The position numbers and the translations under genes were made by a program. DNA of 10,692 bases, from the NCBI GenBank assembly GCA_003153655.1, contig PMAK01000027.1, positions 54,171 through 64,862 of the forward strand, written 5' to 3'. The notes under the pieces are model-generated. The model was not told where the DNA came from. It made no database searches and saw nothing but the letters and a program-made list of their open reading frames with translations. Of this stretch, positions 1-6,967 are shown in pieces. The number at the start of each line of letters is the position of its first letter. Position 1 is the stretch's first letter. The DNA is from Phycisphaerales bacterium (GTDB taxonomy: Bacteria; Planctomycetota; Phycisphaerae; Tepidisphaerales; Tepidisphaeraceae).

Positions 1-2
1 GC

Positions 3-1247
3 GGGAATCAATTGGAATATCCGATTGCGTTTCTGGGGATTCTGGCGAGTGGATGCACGGTTTTTCCGATTTCGCCGAGTGCCGCGGGGCCTGAATTATT
101 GCGCGCGGCCCGCGATTCCGGGGCGATTGGGATCATCGGAGATGATCAGGCGCTGGAACTGCTTCCAACGTCGATGAAGTTCGCGCTTCCGATTTCGCAG
201 CTTCTGTCCGATGACAACGCGGCGATTGGTGATGCCCCTATGGGCGATCTACTCCTCCAGAGTTCCGGCACGACGAGCCAGCCCAAAATTCTTCGCCGGA
301 CGGGTGAATCTCTGAATGCCGTCGCTTTTGCGATGGTGGAAGCGGTTGGGTTTCGCTTTGACGACCGCGTGCTGATGACCGTTCCGCTGACGCATTCTTA
401 TGGACTCGAGCATGGGCTGCTTGCTCCGGTCTGGGCGGGAAGCACTGTTTCTCTTTGCGCGCTGACGCAGGTTTCAGAGATGTTGCCGGAATTGAAGGAG
501 GCGACGATTTTTCCTGGAGTGCCTTCGACATTTGAGATGCTTGCCGGCGCTTCGGAAAATCAGGCCGTTGCGCCGGTGATGCGGCTTGCATATTCCGCCG
601 GTGGTCCGCTGCCGCGGTCGGTGTTCGATGCATTTGGGACTCGGTTCGGCGTTCGTGTTTCGCAGTTGTATGGGGCATCAGAGATCGGGTCGGTTACGTT
701 CAATGATCCAGGTGATCCATTTGAGCCGGCCAGCGTGGGTCGGCCGATGCCGGGTGTTTCAATTCGGATTTTGGATTTAGAGACTGACGGCGACGGTCCT
801 CGCGAAGGACAAATTGCCGTTCGCGCGCCGTCGATGTTCAGCGGTTATCTCAACGAATCAGCCGAGTTGATTGATGGATATTTTCCGACCGGGGACATCG
901 GCTATCTCGATGAATTGGGACGGGTATTTATCACGGGGCGACTAAAGCTGCTGATCGACGTCGGCGGGTTGAAGTTAAATCCGCTGGAGGTGGAATCGGT
1001 TCTAATGCAACATCCGGCTGTTGAGGATTGCGTGGTTGTTCCACTTCGCCAGAGCCAGACGGTGTTGCGTTTGAAGGCGATTGTTACGCCTCGCGCGGGC
1101 TATTCGACCGTGCCGATCGATGAGCTTCGCGAATTGGCCCGCAAGAATCTCTCGGCCTACAAAGTCCCGCGCGTCTTTGAAGTGCGGGATTCCCTGCCAC
1201 GGTCTTCGACCGGAAAAGTGCTGCGGCATCTGGTGGAAACGCCTTAA
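3..1247 (+). CDS. Adenylate-forming acyl ligase (ANL superfamily), 5'-truncated
   Basis: This enzyme would activate a carboxylic acid as an acyl-adenylate and pass it to CoA or a carrier-protein thiol. The gene is cut by the left edge. The frame is open to base 3 and the first visible residues (GNQLEYPIAFLGILASG) match an internal part of the N-terminal domain, so the TTG at 12 is not the true start; perhaps 50-100 residues are missing. 414 residues are visible. Counting from the codon at 3, the P-loop-like A3 motif LLLQSSGTTSQPK is near 83-95, LYGASEIG (A5) near 222-229, PTGD (A7) near 295-298, the hinge ITGRLKLLIDVGGLK follows, and SSTGK ends with the expected catalytic Lys at about 405. 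All core motifs are intact, so it should be active. It lies 83 bp upstream of the methyltransferase. In aryl-polyene clusters such ligases act on the aryl or fatty acyl starter; that role is inferred. The substrate is unknown. Confidence 0.9.
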   Translation, partial: GNQLEYPIAFLGILASGCTVFPISPSAAGPELLRAARDSGAIGIIGDDQALELLPTSMKFALPISQLLSDDNAAIGDAPMGDLLLQSSGTTSQPKILRRTGESLNAVAFAMVEAVGFRFDDRVLMTVPLTHSYGLEHGLLAPVWAGSTVSLCALTQVSEMLPELKEATIFPGVPSTFEMLAGASENQAVAPVMRLAYSAGGPLPRSVFDAFGTRFGVRVSQLYGASEIGSVTFNDPGDPFEPASVGRPMPGVSIRILDLETDGDGPREGQIAVRAPSMFSGYLNESAELIDGYFPTGDIGYLDELGRVFITGRLKLLIDVGGLKLNPLEVESVLMQHPAVEDCVVVPLRQSQTVLRLKAIVTPRAGYSTVPIDELRELARKNLSAYKVPRVFEVRDSLPRSSTGKVLRHLVETP

Positions 1248-1330
1248 ACTGATTATTCAAACGCCGCCCGGATTTTCATAAAACCGCGGCCGCCCTTTCG
1301 CTTGTTCGTGGGACAGGTAGACTTTGGGCA

Positions 1331-2080
1331 ATGCCTGTTGATGCCGAACTGCGGCCGCATCCGACACTTGATCAGTACTACGCGGGCGATGCCGCCAAGC
1401 GCGGATTTCTGCGCAGTATCTTCGACGTCACTGCCCCCGATTACGATTACATCGAGCGCATGCTGTCGCTGGGAAGTGGGAGCTGGTATCGCCGCCGGGC
1501 GCTTTCGCGAGCCGGGTTGGCACAGGGGATGAAGGTGCTGGATGTCGCGGTCGGCACGGGATTGGTGGCTCGCGAGGCGATCACGATCATCGGCCCTACG
1601 GGCCATCTCATCGGTCTCGATCCCAGCGCGGGAATGCTCCAGCAGGCGATGGCATCGCTCAACATTCACGCGATTCTTGGCGTGGCCGAGCAGCTTCCGA
1701 TGGCTGATGGGCAATTTGATTTTCTCTCGATGGGCTACGCCCTGCGGCATCTGTCTGATCTTCACCGGACGTTTTCAGAATTTTTCCGCGTCTTGCGGCC
1801 GGGCGGGCGATTGTGCCTTCTGGAGATCACCGCCCCGCCGGGGCGATTGCCGCGATTGCTGCTGCGGGCGCACATGCGATGCGTCATTCCGCTGCTGACG
1901 CGCATCGCTACGGGGCGGGCGGCTTCGCAGGTGCTCTGGAAATATTATTGGGACACGATTGAGGCATGCGTGCCGCCGGAAACGCTCCTGACTGCCCTGC
2001 GCGGTGCGGGCTTCATCAACGCCAAACGTGAATTGTCGCTCGGCATCTTTTCGGAATATACGGCCCAAAAGCCCGGCTAA
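1331..2080 (+). CDS. UbiE/Coq5-like class I SAM-dependent methyltransferase
   Basis: A 249-residue predicted cytosolic methyltransferase. Motif I is VLDVAVGTG at about 69-77, an acidic loop GLDPSAGML follows at about 95-103 (Asp97 would bind the ribose of SAM), and LRPGGRLCLLEI at about 155-166 is the strand usual after motif III in UbiE-like enzymes. The N-terminal stretch FDVTAPDYDYIERMLSLG resembles the UbiE/MenG opening (F..IA..YD..N..LS.G). UbiE proteins C-methylate quinone rings. In this context a phenolic ring or polyene head group is a plausible substrate, but that is inference; a true respiratory quinone methyltransferase is the alternative. The ATG at 1331 is the first good start and gives the full N-terminal motif; no strong Shine-Dalgarno precedes it. 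It ends 14 bp before the next gene, which suggests cotranscription. Confidence 0.85.
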   Translation: MPVDAELRPHPTLDQYYAGDAAKRGFLRSIFDVTAPDYDYIERMLSLGSGSWYRRRALSRAGLAQGMKVLDVAVGTGLVAREAITIIGPTGHLIGLDPSAGMLQQAMASLNIHAILGVAEQLPMADGQFDFLSMGYALRHLSDLHRTFSEFFRVLRPGGRLCLLEITAPPGRLPRLLLRAHMRCVIPLLTRIATGRAASQVLWKYYWDTIEACVPPETLLTALRGAGFINAKRELSLGIFSEYTAQKPG

Positions 2081-2082
2081 AT

Positions 2083-2088
2083 AGAGGA
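2083..2088 (+). promoter_or_regulatory. Shine-Dalgarno site deciding the start of the beta-barrel gene
   Basis: AGAGGA lies 6 nt before a GTG at 2095. It directly abuts the in-frame TTG at 2089, which is too close to be served by it. This favours GTG 2095 as the start. Confidence 0.5.
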
Positions 2089-2094
2089 TTGAAG

Positions 2095-2688
2095 GTGCGC
2101 ACACGTTTGGAAGCCGCTTGGACAGTCGCAACGGTTTTGGCAATCGTTTCCTGCTCGGCTTTCGCGGATACAACCACATTGCCCACGTCAGCCGCCGTTC
2201 AATCCGATCCATTTCCGCAGGGCCTTTGGACGCTTGAAACATTTGGCTCTTACGGCAACCAACCCTGGGAGCGCGAGCAGCTTTATTCGGGGACGGTCGG
2301 GGTCAGCTATTATTTTTGGCCGAACTGGTGCTTTGGGTTTGAAGGCAACGGGTTGTATGGATCGCAGCCTGGGGAGAATGTCACGTCTTATGGCGGGAAT
2401 TTATTGTTGCGAACGCATCTGATCGTCGAGCCGAACTGGTCGTTTTTTACAGACTTTTCGCCGGGGCTTTTGGAATCGAATCATCGGATTCCGCCGGGGG
2501 GAACTGATTTTAATTTTACGATTGAGACGGGTGTTGGATTTACTCTGAACCTGTGGGACCGGACCGATTTGCTGACCGGATTCCGTTACTTGCATCTTTC
2601 CAACGCGCGGCAGGAAGGGGCGGATCAGAATCCTTCGCTGAATGCGTTTGAGGGATATATCGGGCTGCTGATCAGATTGGGATCGTGA
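2095..2688 (+). CDS. Exported PagL/acyloxyacyl-hydrolase-like outer-membrane beta-barrel
   Basis: About 197 residues, started here at GTG 2095 (TTG 2089 is the longer alternative). A hydrophobic segment WTVATVLAIVSCSAFA ends in an AFA|D signal-peptidase-I-like site. IVSC also loosely fits a lipobox, so a lipoprotein is not excluded. The mature part has alternating aromatic and polar strands (TVGVSYYFWPNWCFGFEGNG, NLLLRTHLIVEPNWSFFTDFSP, FNFTIETGVGFTLNLW) and ends in the strand AFEGYIGLLIRL, typical of a small 8-strand barrel. FRYLHLSNA, with His and Ser two apart at about residues 167 and 169, matches the catalytic His-x-Ser-Asn of PagL lipid A 3-O-deacylases; a Glu 19 residues after the His could complete the triad, though at a wider spacing than in PagL. 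Lipid A or another outer-membrane lipid or ester is the likely substrate class. A link to the surrounding pathway is inferred from position only. Confidence 0.65.
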   Translation: MRTRLEAAWTVATVLAIVSCSAFADTTTLPTSAAVQSDPFPQGLWTLETFGSYGNQPWEREQLYSGTVGVSYYFWPNWCFGFEGNGLYGSQPGENVTSYGGNLLLRTHLIVEPNWSFFTDFSPGLLESNHRIPPGGTDFNFTIETGVGFTLNLWDRTDLLTGFRYLHLSNARQEGADQNPSLNAFEGYIGLLIRLGS

Positions 2689-2693
2689 GACGG

Positions 2694-2716
2694 TGCGCCT
2701 GCGACAAAATGGCGCA
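2694..2716 (+). terminator. Weak hairpin after the beta-barrel gene
   Basis: TGCGCC (2694-2699) and GGCGCA (2711-2716) can pair as a 6-bp stem with an 11-nt loop. No T-run follows, so this is at most a weak or Rho-assisted stop and could be chance. Confidence 0.2.
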
Positions 2717-2719
2717 TTA

Positions 2720-2748
2720 TTGCACGACGGCGCGACATATTTAATAAT
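2720..2748 (+). promoter_or_regulatory. Candidate promoter directly upstream of the halogenase-type gene
   Basis: A -35-like TTGCAC (2720-2725, 3 of 6 matches to TTGACA) and a -10-like AATAAT (2743-2748, 5 of 6 to TATAAT) are separated by 17 bp. They lie in an AT-rich patch that stands out from the GC-rich surroundings. Transcription would start at or within a few bases of the ATG at 2755, giving a leaderless or near-leaderless mRNA; consistently, no Shine-Dalgarno is seen before that ATG. It would let the downstream genes be expressed independently of the upstream genes. Confidence 0.35.
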
Positions 2749-2754
2749 GCCCAC

Positions 2755-4140
2755 ATGTCAACGAACAGCGATGCCGCGAAGGGTGGGGAGATTTGGGATG
2801 CGATCATCATCGGCGGCGGGCCGGCGGGTTCGATCGCGGCTTTGGCGCTCGCCAAGCGCGGACGGCGGGTGATCGTTCTTGAAAAAGCGGAGTTTCCGCG
2901 ATTCCATATTGGCGAATCATTTCTGCCGGCCACATTTGATCGTTTGAAGGAATTGGGATTGGAGCCGGCACTGCGGGAATTGCCGCATGTGCCAAAATTT
3001 GGCGCGGAATTCGCCATGGGCAACGGCGGGACTCATCTTGAGATCGAATTCGCGGATGGATTCTGCCCCTGCGATGAAACGTTTAACATCGAGCGATCGC
3101 TTCTGGACACGATGCTGCTGAAAGAAGCTGCACGGGGCGGGGCCGAGATTCGGCAGCCTGCAACCGTCAAGCAAATCCTTTCGATGGCTGATGGCGACGT
3201 GCGGATTCAGACCGATGCGGGTGAAATCCGCGGGCGATATCTTCTCGATTGCAGCGGGCAGCAAACCGTCGTCGGGCGGCATCTCGGAACGCGAAAGAAC
3301 GCGGATGAGCCGCACCTGCGGAAGGTCGCTTATTTCAGTCAATTTGAGAATGTCTGGCGTCCGTCGGGGCGGAAGCAGGGCCAGCCGCTAATTGCAATGA
3401 TGGAAGAGGGATGGTTCTGGATGATTCCGCTGAATGAGCGGGTGACAAGCGTGGGCGTGGTGCTGGATGCGGATGTCGCGAAGAGCGTTTTGCAGAAGGA
3501 GAATCTCAAGCCGGATCAAATGCTCGCCTGGGGCATTGCGAGATGTCCGGCGGTAAATGGGCGGATGACGCAGGCGGTCGGGCGGCCGATGAATAATGTG
3601 CTGGCGGATTTCAGTTACCGGTGCCGGCCATATGCGGGTGAGGGATATTTTCTGATCGGCGATGCCGCGACGTTCATGGATCCGATTTTTTCCACCGGCG
3701 TTTCTGTCGCGGTGAATGGCGCGATGGCGGTGGCGAAGTATGTGGATGACATTCTCGCAGGCCGGATTTCCGCCGCCCGGGCGCGCAAGAGATATATTTC
3801 TCATCTCGAGGAGAGCACTGGGACTCTCTTTCAAATCATTCGGCAATACTACGATCACTCATTTCGGGAGCTATTTCTCAACGGCACGGGGCCGCTTCAG
3901 GTGCATAAGGCGGTGATCGGCGTGCTGGCGGGGAATGTTTTCCCGCGGCCACCCTGGAAATTGCGATGGCGACTGCGGTTTTTTGATTTCCTGGTGAAGT
4001 GGAATCGCAAAAAGCAGTTGGTCCCCCGCCGCCGGCGGTTTTCGCTGCTGAAGAGCGATCCGACGCCGATAGATCCATCCATCCCGGCGGCCTCGGGGCG
4101 TGCGATTCCGGCGGTTGCGGAAATCCAGGCGGGGTCTTAG
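2755..4140 (+). CDS. Flavin-dependent halogenase-type oxidoreductase (variant-B-like)
   Basis: A 461-residue flavoprotein of the PHBH-fold halogenase family. The N-terminal FAD motif is IIGGGPAGSIAALAL (18-32). GESFLP (53-58) is the family's second conserved block. PKFGAEF carries Lys81, which aligns with the lysine that guides hypohalous acid in known halogenases. WFWMIP (220-225) is a perfect WxWxIP signature, and GDAATFMDPIFSTG (302-315) gives the FAD contact plus the FxxPxxSxG motif. Phe replaces the Glu that precedes Ser in tryptophan halogenases (DPLESTG in PrnA). This resembles the phenol or carrier-bound-substrate type such as CmlS and CndH. The C-terminus has an aromatic, Arg/Lys-rich stretch (about 400-429) and then a Pro/Ala-rich tail, perhaps membrane- or partner-binding. 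Two ACP genes lie downstream, so an ACP-bound aromatic substrate is plausible. Not every protein with these motifs halogenates; a non-halogenating monooxygenase or oxidoreductase is the alternative. Confidence 0.8.
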   Translation: MSTNSDAAKGGEIWDAIIIGGGPAGSIAALALAKRGRRVIVLEKAEFPRFHIGESFLPATFDRLKELGLEPALRELPHVPKFGAEFAMGNGGTHLEIEFADGFCPCDETFNIERSLLDTMLLKEAARGGAEIRQPATVKQILSMADGDVRIQTDAGEIRGRYLLDCSGQQTVVGRHLGTRKNADEPHLRKVAYFSQFENVWRPSGRKQGQPLIAMMEEGWFWMIPLNERVTSVGVVLDADVAKSVLQKENLKPDQMLAWGIARCPAVNGRMTQAVGRPMNNVLADFSYRCRPYAGEGYFLIGDAATFMDPIFSTGVSVAVNGAMAVAKYVDDILAGRISAARARKRYISHLEESTGTLFQIIRQYYDHSFRELFLNGTGPLQVHKAVIGVLAGNVFPRPPWKLRWRLRFFDFLVKWNRKKQLVPRRRRFSLLKSDPTPIDPSIPAASGRAIPAVAEIQAGS

Positions 4141-4162
4141 ACTGCAAAATGAATTGTCCATG

Positions 4163-4168
4163 AAAGGA
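4163..4168 (+). promoter_or_regulatory. Ribosome binding site for the first ACP gene
   Basis: AAAGGA lies 11 nt upstream of GTG 4180. A closer ATG at 4160 is out of frame and opens only a 10-codon reading frame, so GTG 4180 is preferred. Confidence 0.45.
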
Positions 4169-4179
4169 AATACGCTGAA

Positions 4180-4464
4180 GTGGAACCATTGAAACCTCGC
4201 TCGCTCGAGGAAATCAAAGAAGAACTGAAGCGGCTCGTCGTGGAAAATCTTTCCCTCGAAGACCTCAAGCCAGGCGACATCGCGGATGATATGAGCCTTT
4301 TCGGCGAGAACGGCGTGGGATTGGATTCACTGGACGGCGTGGAAATCGTCGTTCTCTTACGTCGCCAGTACGGGCTGGATGTGAAGGCCATGCAAAAAGG
4401 TCGAGAGATATTTCACTCGATCAATACGCTGGCTCCTTATGTGCTCGCGAACGCGACGAAATGA
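4180..4464 (+). CDS. Acyl carrier protein (first)
   Basis: A 94-residue four-helix carrier protein that would hold the starter or growing chain on a 4'-phosphopantetheine arm. GVGLDSLDGVEIVVLL contains the DSL attachment site with Ser50 as the modified residue. Upstream SLEEIKEELKRLVVENL is helix 1 and the loop DIADDMSLFGENG is typical. It starts with GTG at 4180. It overlaps the ketosynthase by ATGA (4461-4464), so the two are probably translationally coupled and work as partners. Gene order halogenase-ACP-KS suggests this ACP carries the early intermediates. Which of the two ACPs serves which enzyme cannot be told from sequence. Confidence 0.9.
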   Translation: MEPLKPRSLEEIKEELKRLVVENLSLEDLKPGDIADDMSLFGENGVGLDSLDGVEIVVLLRRQYGLDVKAMQKGREIFHSINTLAPYVLANATK

Positions 4465-5660
4465 AGGTCGGCCATCCCATGGACCGGTCGAGCGTGTGGA
4501 TTGCGGGAATCGGAGCGGTGTCCGGCGCGGGTTCGGACGTTGCTTCCACGCTTGAAACGTTTCGCGGGGGACACGCGAATCCCGCTGCCACCCTTCCATT
4601 TAAAAGCTCTATCAATTGTCCGACATTTCAAGTTGATGCTGAACTTCCGATTCTTCCGGCTGCGTTAAATCAGAGCCGCAGCTTGCGTCTTACGATGAAA
4701 GTCGTGCGCCAGGCGATGGTTGAGGCGGATATATCGGCATTTGGCCGCAATATTCGGGTGGGCGTTTGCATCGGTACGACCGTCGCGAGTCAGCTCAACA
4801 GCATTCCGTTTTACGATGCATATCGGCGAGAGGGGAATCCGCCACTGGAACCCGTGCGTGAATATCTGCATGCGAATCTTGCGCAGGCGATCGCTGAATT
4901 GCTTGGCGTGACTGGGCCGCGGATGACGATCGTCAATGCTTGTTCTTCCGGAACGGACGCGATTGGTGTTGCGGCGAATTGGATTCGGGCCGGCCTTTGC
5001 GATCTGGCTATCGCCGGAGGCGCGGATGAACTGAATCGCGTGGCGATGGCAGGGTTTTGGTCGCTTGGGGTGATGAGTTCGCGACCGTGTGCGCCGTTTG
5101 ACCGTGACCGGGATGGATTGAATCTTGGCGAAGGGGCCGGGATTTTATTGCTGGAGTCCGATGATCACGCTCAAAAGCGAAGCAGACATCACGAGATGGA
5201 AATCGCCGGATTCGGCGCGGCGTGCGATGGGCATCACCTCACCGCTCCGCATCCGGAGGGTCGCGGATTGGACGCAGCGATCCGGACGGCGCTTTCTCAG
5301 GCTGGCGTGACGCCGGGGAAAATCGCTTTTGTCAATGTCCATGGCACGGCGACTTTGGAAAACGACCGGGCCGAGGGGAAGGTGCTGGGCCGCATTTTCG
5401 ATTCTCGCGTTCCGCTCGTCGCGACGAAGGGATATACCGGGCACACGCTTGGTGCGGCGGGCGGACTCGAAGCGGTGTTCACCGTCATGGGATTGCGCGA
5501 TGGATGGATTCCCGGCAGCGCGGGATTTCAGAATCAGGCTGAGGATATTCCGCTGGCGCCAGTTCAGAATCAGACAAAAATCAGCGGCGATTTCGCTCTC
5601 TCCACGTCTCTCGCTTTTGGTGGCAATAATGCGGCCCTGGTTATTCGGAGGGGCCGATGA
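4461..5660 (+). CDS. Beta-ketoacyl-ACP synthase (FabF/KS-alpha type), complete active site
   Basis: A 399-residue condensing enzyme that would extend ACP-bound chains by decarboxylative Claisen condensation with malonyl-ACP. The nucleophile is Cys161 in VNACSSGTDA, the first His is 294 in VNVHGTATLENDRAE, and Lys323 and His328 are in TKGYTGHTLGAAGG. The GEGAG block (224-228) and the C-terminal LAFGGNNAALVIRR strand are also intact. Length and order of motifs match FabF and type II PKS ketosynthases. Initiation overlaps the ACP stop (ATGA); an in-frame ATG at 4479 is an alternative start close to the first strand (VWIAGIGAVSGAG). Its own stop overlaps the start of the ketosynthase-like gene, so a heterodimer with that protein is likely, as for KS/CLF pairs. 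Aryl-polyene ketosynthases are the closest functional analogy; product length is unknown. Confidence 0.92.
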   Translation: MKVGHPMDRSSVWIAGIGAVSGAGSDVASTLETFRGGHANPAATLPFKSSINCPTFQVDAELPILPAALNQSRSLRLTMKVVRQAMVEADISAFGRNIRVGVCIGTTVASQLNSIPFYDAYRREGNPPLEPVREYLHANLAQAIAELLGVTGPRMTIVNACSSGTDAIGVAANWIRAGLCDLAIAGGADELNRVAMAGFWSLGVMSSRPCAPFDRDRDGLNLGEGAGILLLESDDHAQKRSRHHEMEIAGFGAACDGHHLTAPHPEGRGLDAAIRTALSQAGVTPGKIAFVNVHGTATLENDRAEGKVLGRIFDSRVPLVATKGYTGHTLGAAGGLEAVFTVMGLRDGWIPGSAGFQNQAEDIPLAPVQNQTKISGDFALSTSLAFGGNNAALVIRRGR

Positions 5661-6652
5661 AATCCGAAAGCCGCGTGCTTCTCCCGCCCGCAACCATCCT
5701 CGGGGTCGGAGCAGTAACATCGCTCGGTCGAGACTTACGGGCTATTGAAAATCAATTGGGAACATCCGCCGGGGTCATCCCCAAAGTTTTGCGGGTGAGC
5801 GATGAGTTTCTTTCCGATCCCGCCATCGGCAATCGAATGCGGCGGGCGGATCGCTTTGCACGAATGGGTGCGGTGGCCGCGCTGGATTGCTGGGAGTCTG
5901 CCAAGGTTTCATCTGCGAATATTCCCAGGGATCGGATCGGATTGATTGTCTCATCCGGCTTTGGTCCCCACTGCCGAGGATTTCGATTCCTTGATGGAAT
6001 TCTCGATTGCGGAGACGCGAGCGCACTCCCGACGGATTTTTCGCATTCGGTTCACGGCGCGGCGGCGGCGTATATCACGGAACTGCTCGAGCTGCGCGGA
6101 CCTTCTATGACGACGACCGATTTTGAGATTGGATTCGAGCAGGCGGTTTTGCTTGCTCAGTGCTGGCTGGATCAGCAGATTTGCGACCGGGTGATTGTCG
6201 GGGCGGTTGAAGAAGTCGGCGACGTTTTGATTCACTGCGCATCGCGAATGCTGAAAGGTGACAAAATATTTGTGCCAGGCGAGGGAGCGGTGTTTCTGAT
6301 GTTGGGGCGAGCGGAGGACGAGGGAATCGCGCGAATTGAAACAACCGCCCTGCCGACCGAGTTGGATCTGTTGATGCTGGATGTCCCTGCAATTTCATCG
6401 ACTGCGCCAGCGCAACCGACCTGTCGCGCGCGGCACACAACCACATTCAGCCCCCATTTCGGGCATTCCCCCAGCAGTTCCGCATTCCAATTGCTCGGCG
6501 GATATCTCTCCCTGAACGCCAATCGGGCGCTGGGTGAGTTAATTCACGGTAATCCGAGAGTTCCCGCCTCTCCAAAGGCAGTTGACAAAGTTGCGACCTG
6601 CAAGCCATCATGCGACACGCGCGTGACATCGCTGCTCCTGACAAAAGCATGA
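5657..6652 (+). CDS. Ketosynthase-like protein without the catalytic Cys (candidate chain-length factor)
   Basis: A 331-residue thiolase-fold protein, shorter than the roughly 400 of a full KS. The opening ATILGVGAVTSLG matches the first strand of a KS. DFSHSVHGAAAAY (127-139) resembles the FSxSVHN block of the ketosynthase-like family (Pfam Ketoacyl-synt_2) found in aryl-polyene clusters. Aligning GPSMTTTDFEIG with GPRMTIVNACSSG of the neighbouring KS puts Glu157 where the nucleophilic Cys should be. The HGTxT histidine has no visible counterpart, while HFGHSPSSSAFQLLGG (267-282) still resembles the second-His motif, without its Lys. It cannot condense by itself. It probably pairs with the upstream KS, with which it overlaps by ATGA (5657-5660), to set chain length or assist decarboxylation. 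The residues around 235-265 are divergent and low in similarity to a KS. Confidence 0.75.
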   Translation: MKSESRVLLPPATILGVGAVTSLGRDLRAIENQLGTSAGVIPKVLRVSDEFLSDPAIGNRMRRADRFARMGAVAALDCWESAKVSSANIPRDRIGLIVSSGFGPHCRGFRFLDGILDCGDASALPTDFSHSVHGAAAAYITELLELRGPSMTTTDFEIGFEQAVLLAQCWLDQQICDRVIVGAVEEVGDVLIHCASRMLKGDKIFVPGEGAVFLMLGRAEDEGIARIETTALPTELDLLMLDVPAISSTAPAQPTCRARHTTTFSPHFGHSPSSSAFQLLGGYLSLNANRALGELIHGNPRVPASPKAVDKVATCKPSCDTRVTSLLLTKA

Positions 6653-6690
6653 AGCCGGGAATTGTCGCCCCGATTTAACTTGCACCGCAA

Positions 6691-6695
6691 AAGGA
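6691..6695 (+). promoter_or_regulatory. Ribosome binding site for the second ACP gene
   Basis: AAGGA lies 11 nt before ATG 6707. This supports ATG 6707 over the in-frame TTG at 6662, which would add 15 residues without resemblance to an ACP. Confidence 0.45.
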
Positions 6696-6706
6696 ATACC
6701 CGACCC

Positions 6707-6967
6707 ATGGCAGATGCAATCACCCTCGAATCGATTCACCAGCAGCTTTGCGCCGAAATCGAAACCCTTCTCTCCCTCAAGTGCGGCAGCATCAAAACCG
6801 ACACCGACCTCACCGTCCTGGGGATCGATTCACTCCGCTTTGTCTCGCTTCTTTTGGTCATCGAGCAGAAATTTGGCGTGAACCTCATGAAGACCGGCCT
6901 GACAAATGAAGATACCAAGACGGTGCGGTCTCTGACGGCGGCGATACAGGCGGGACGAAACGCTTGA
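6707..6967 (+). CDS. Acyl carrier protein (second)
   Basis: An 86-residue carrier protein with LTVLGIDSLRFVSLLLVIEQKFGVNL; Ser42 in GIDSL is the phosphopantetheine site. ITLESIHQQLCAEIETLL forms helix 1. The start is taken at ATG 6707. It differs clearly from the first ACP: DSLR instead of DSLD after the Ser, and a different helix II, the partner-recognition helix, which suggests another enzyme partner. Its stop overlaps the TTG start of the acyltransferase (TTGA, 6964-6967), so it may present the finished chain to that enzyme (inference). It sits in the same reading frame as the upstream KS-like gene, separated from its stop by 18 open codons. Confidence 0.9.
   Translation: MADAITLESIHQQLCAEIETLLSLKCGSIKTDTDLTVLGIDSLRFVSLLLVIEQKFGVNLMKTGLTNEDTKTVRSLTAAIQAGRNA

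Noticed and set aside
1248..1330. Possible promoter or terminator between the left-edge ligase and the methyltransferase
   Set aside because: No paired -35/-10 with proper spacing and no hairpin plus T-run could be found in the 83 bp; the genes may be cotranscribed.
2755..4140. Geranylgeranyl-reductase-type identity for the flavoprotein
   Set aside because: The perfect WxWxIP motif, the aligned Lys81 and FxxPxxSxG fit the halogenase family better.
5145..5720. 191-codon open frame on the minus strand opposite the ketosynthase
   Set aside because: Arg-rich, motif-free translation opposite a complete KS; a coding shadow.
6662..6706. TTG start for a longer second ACP
   Set aside because: The extra 15 residues do not resemble an ACP, and a ribosome site precedes ATG 6707.
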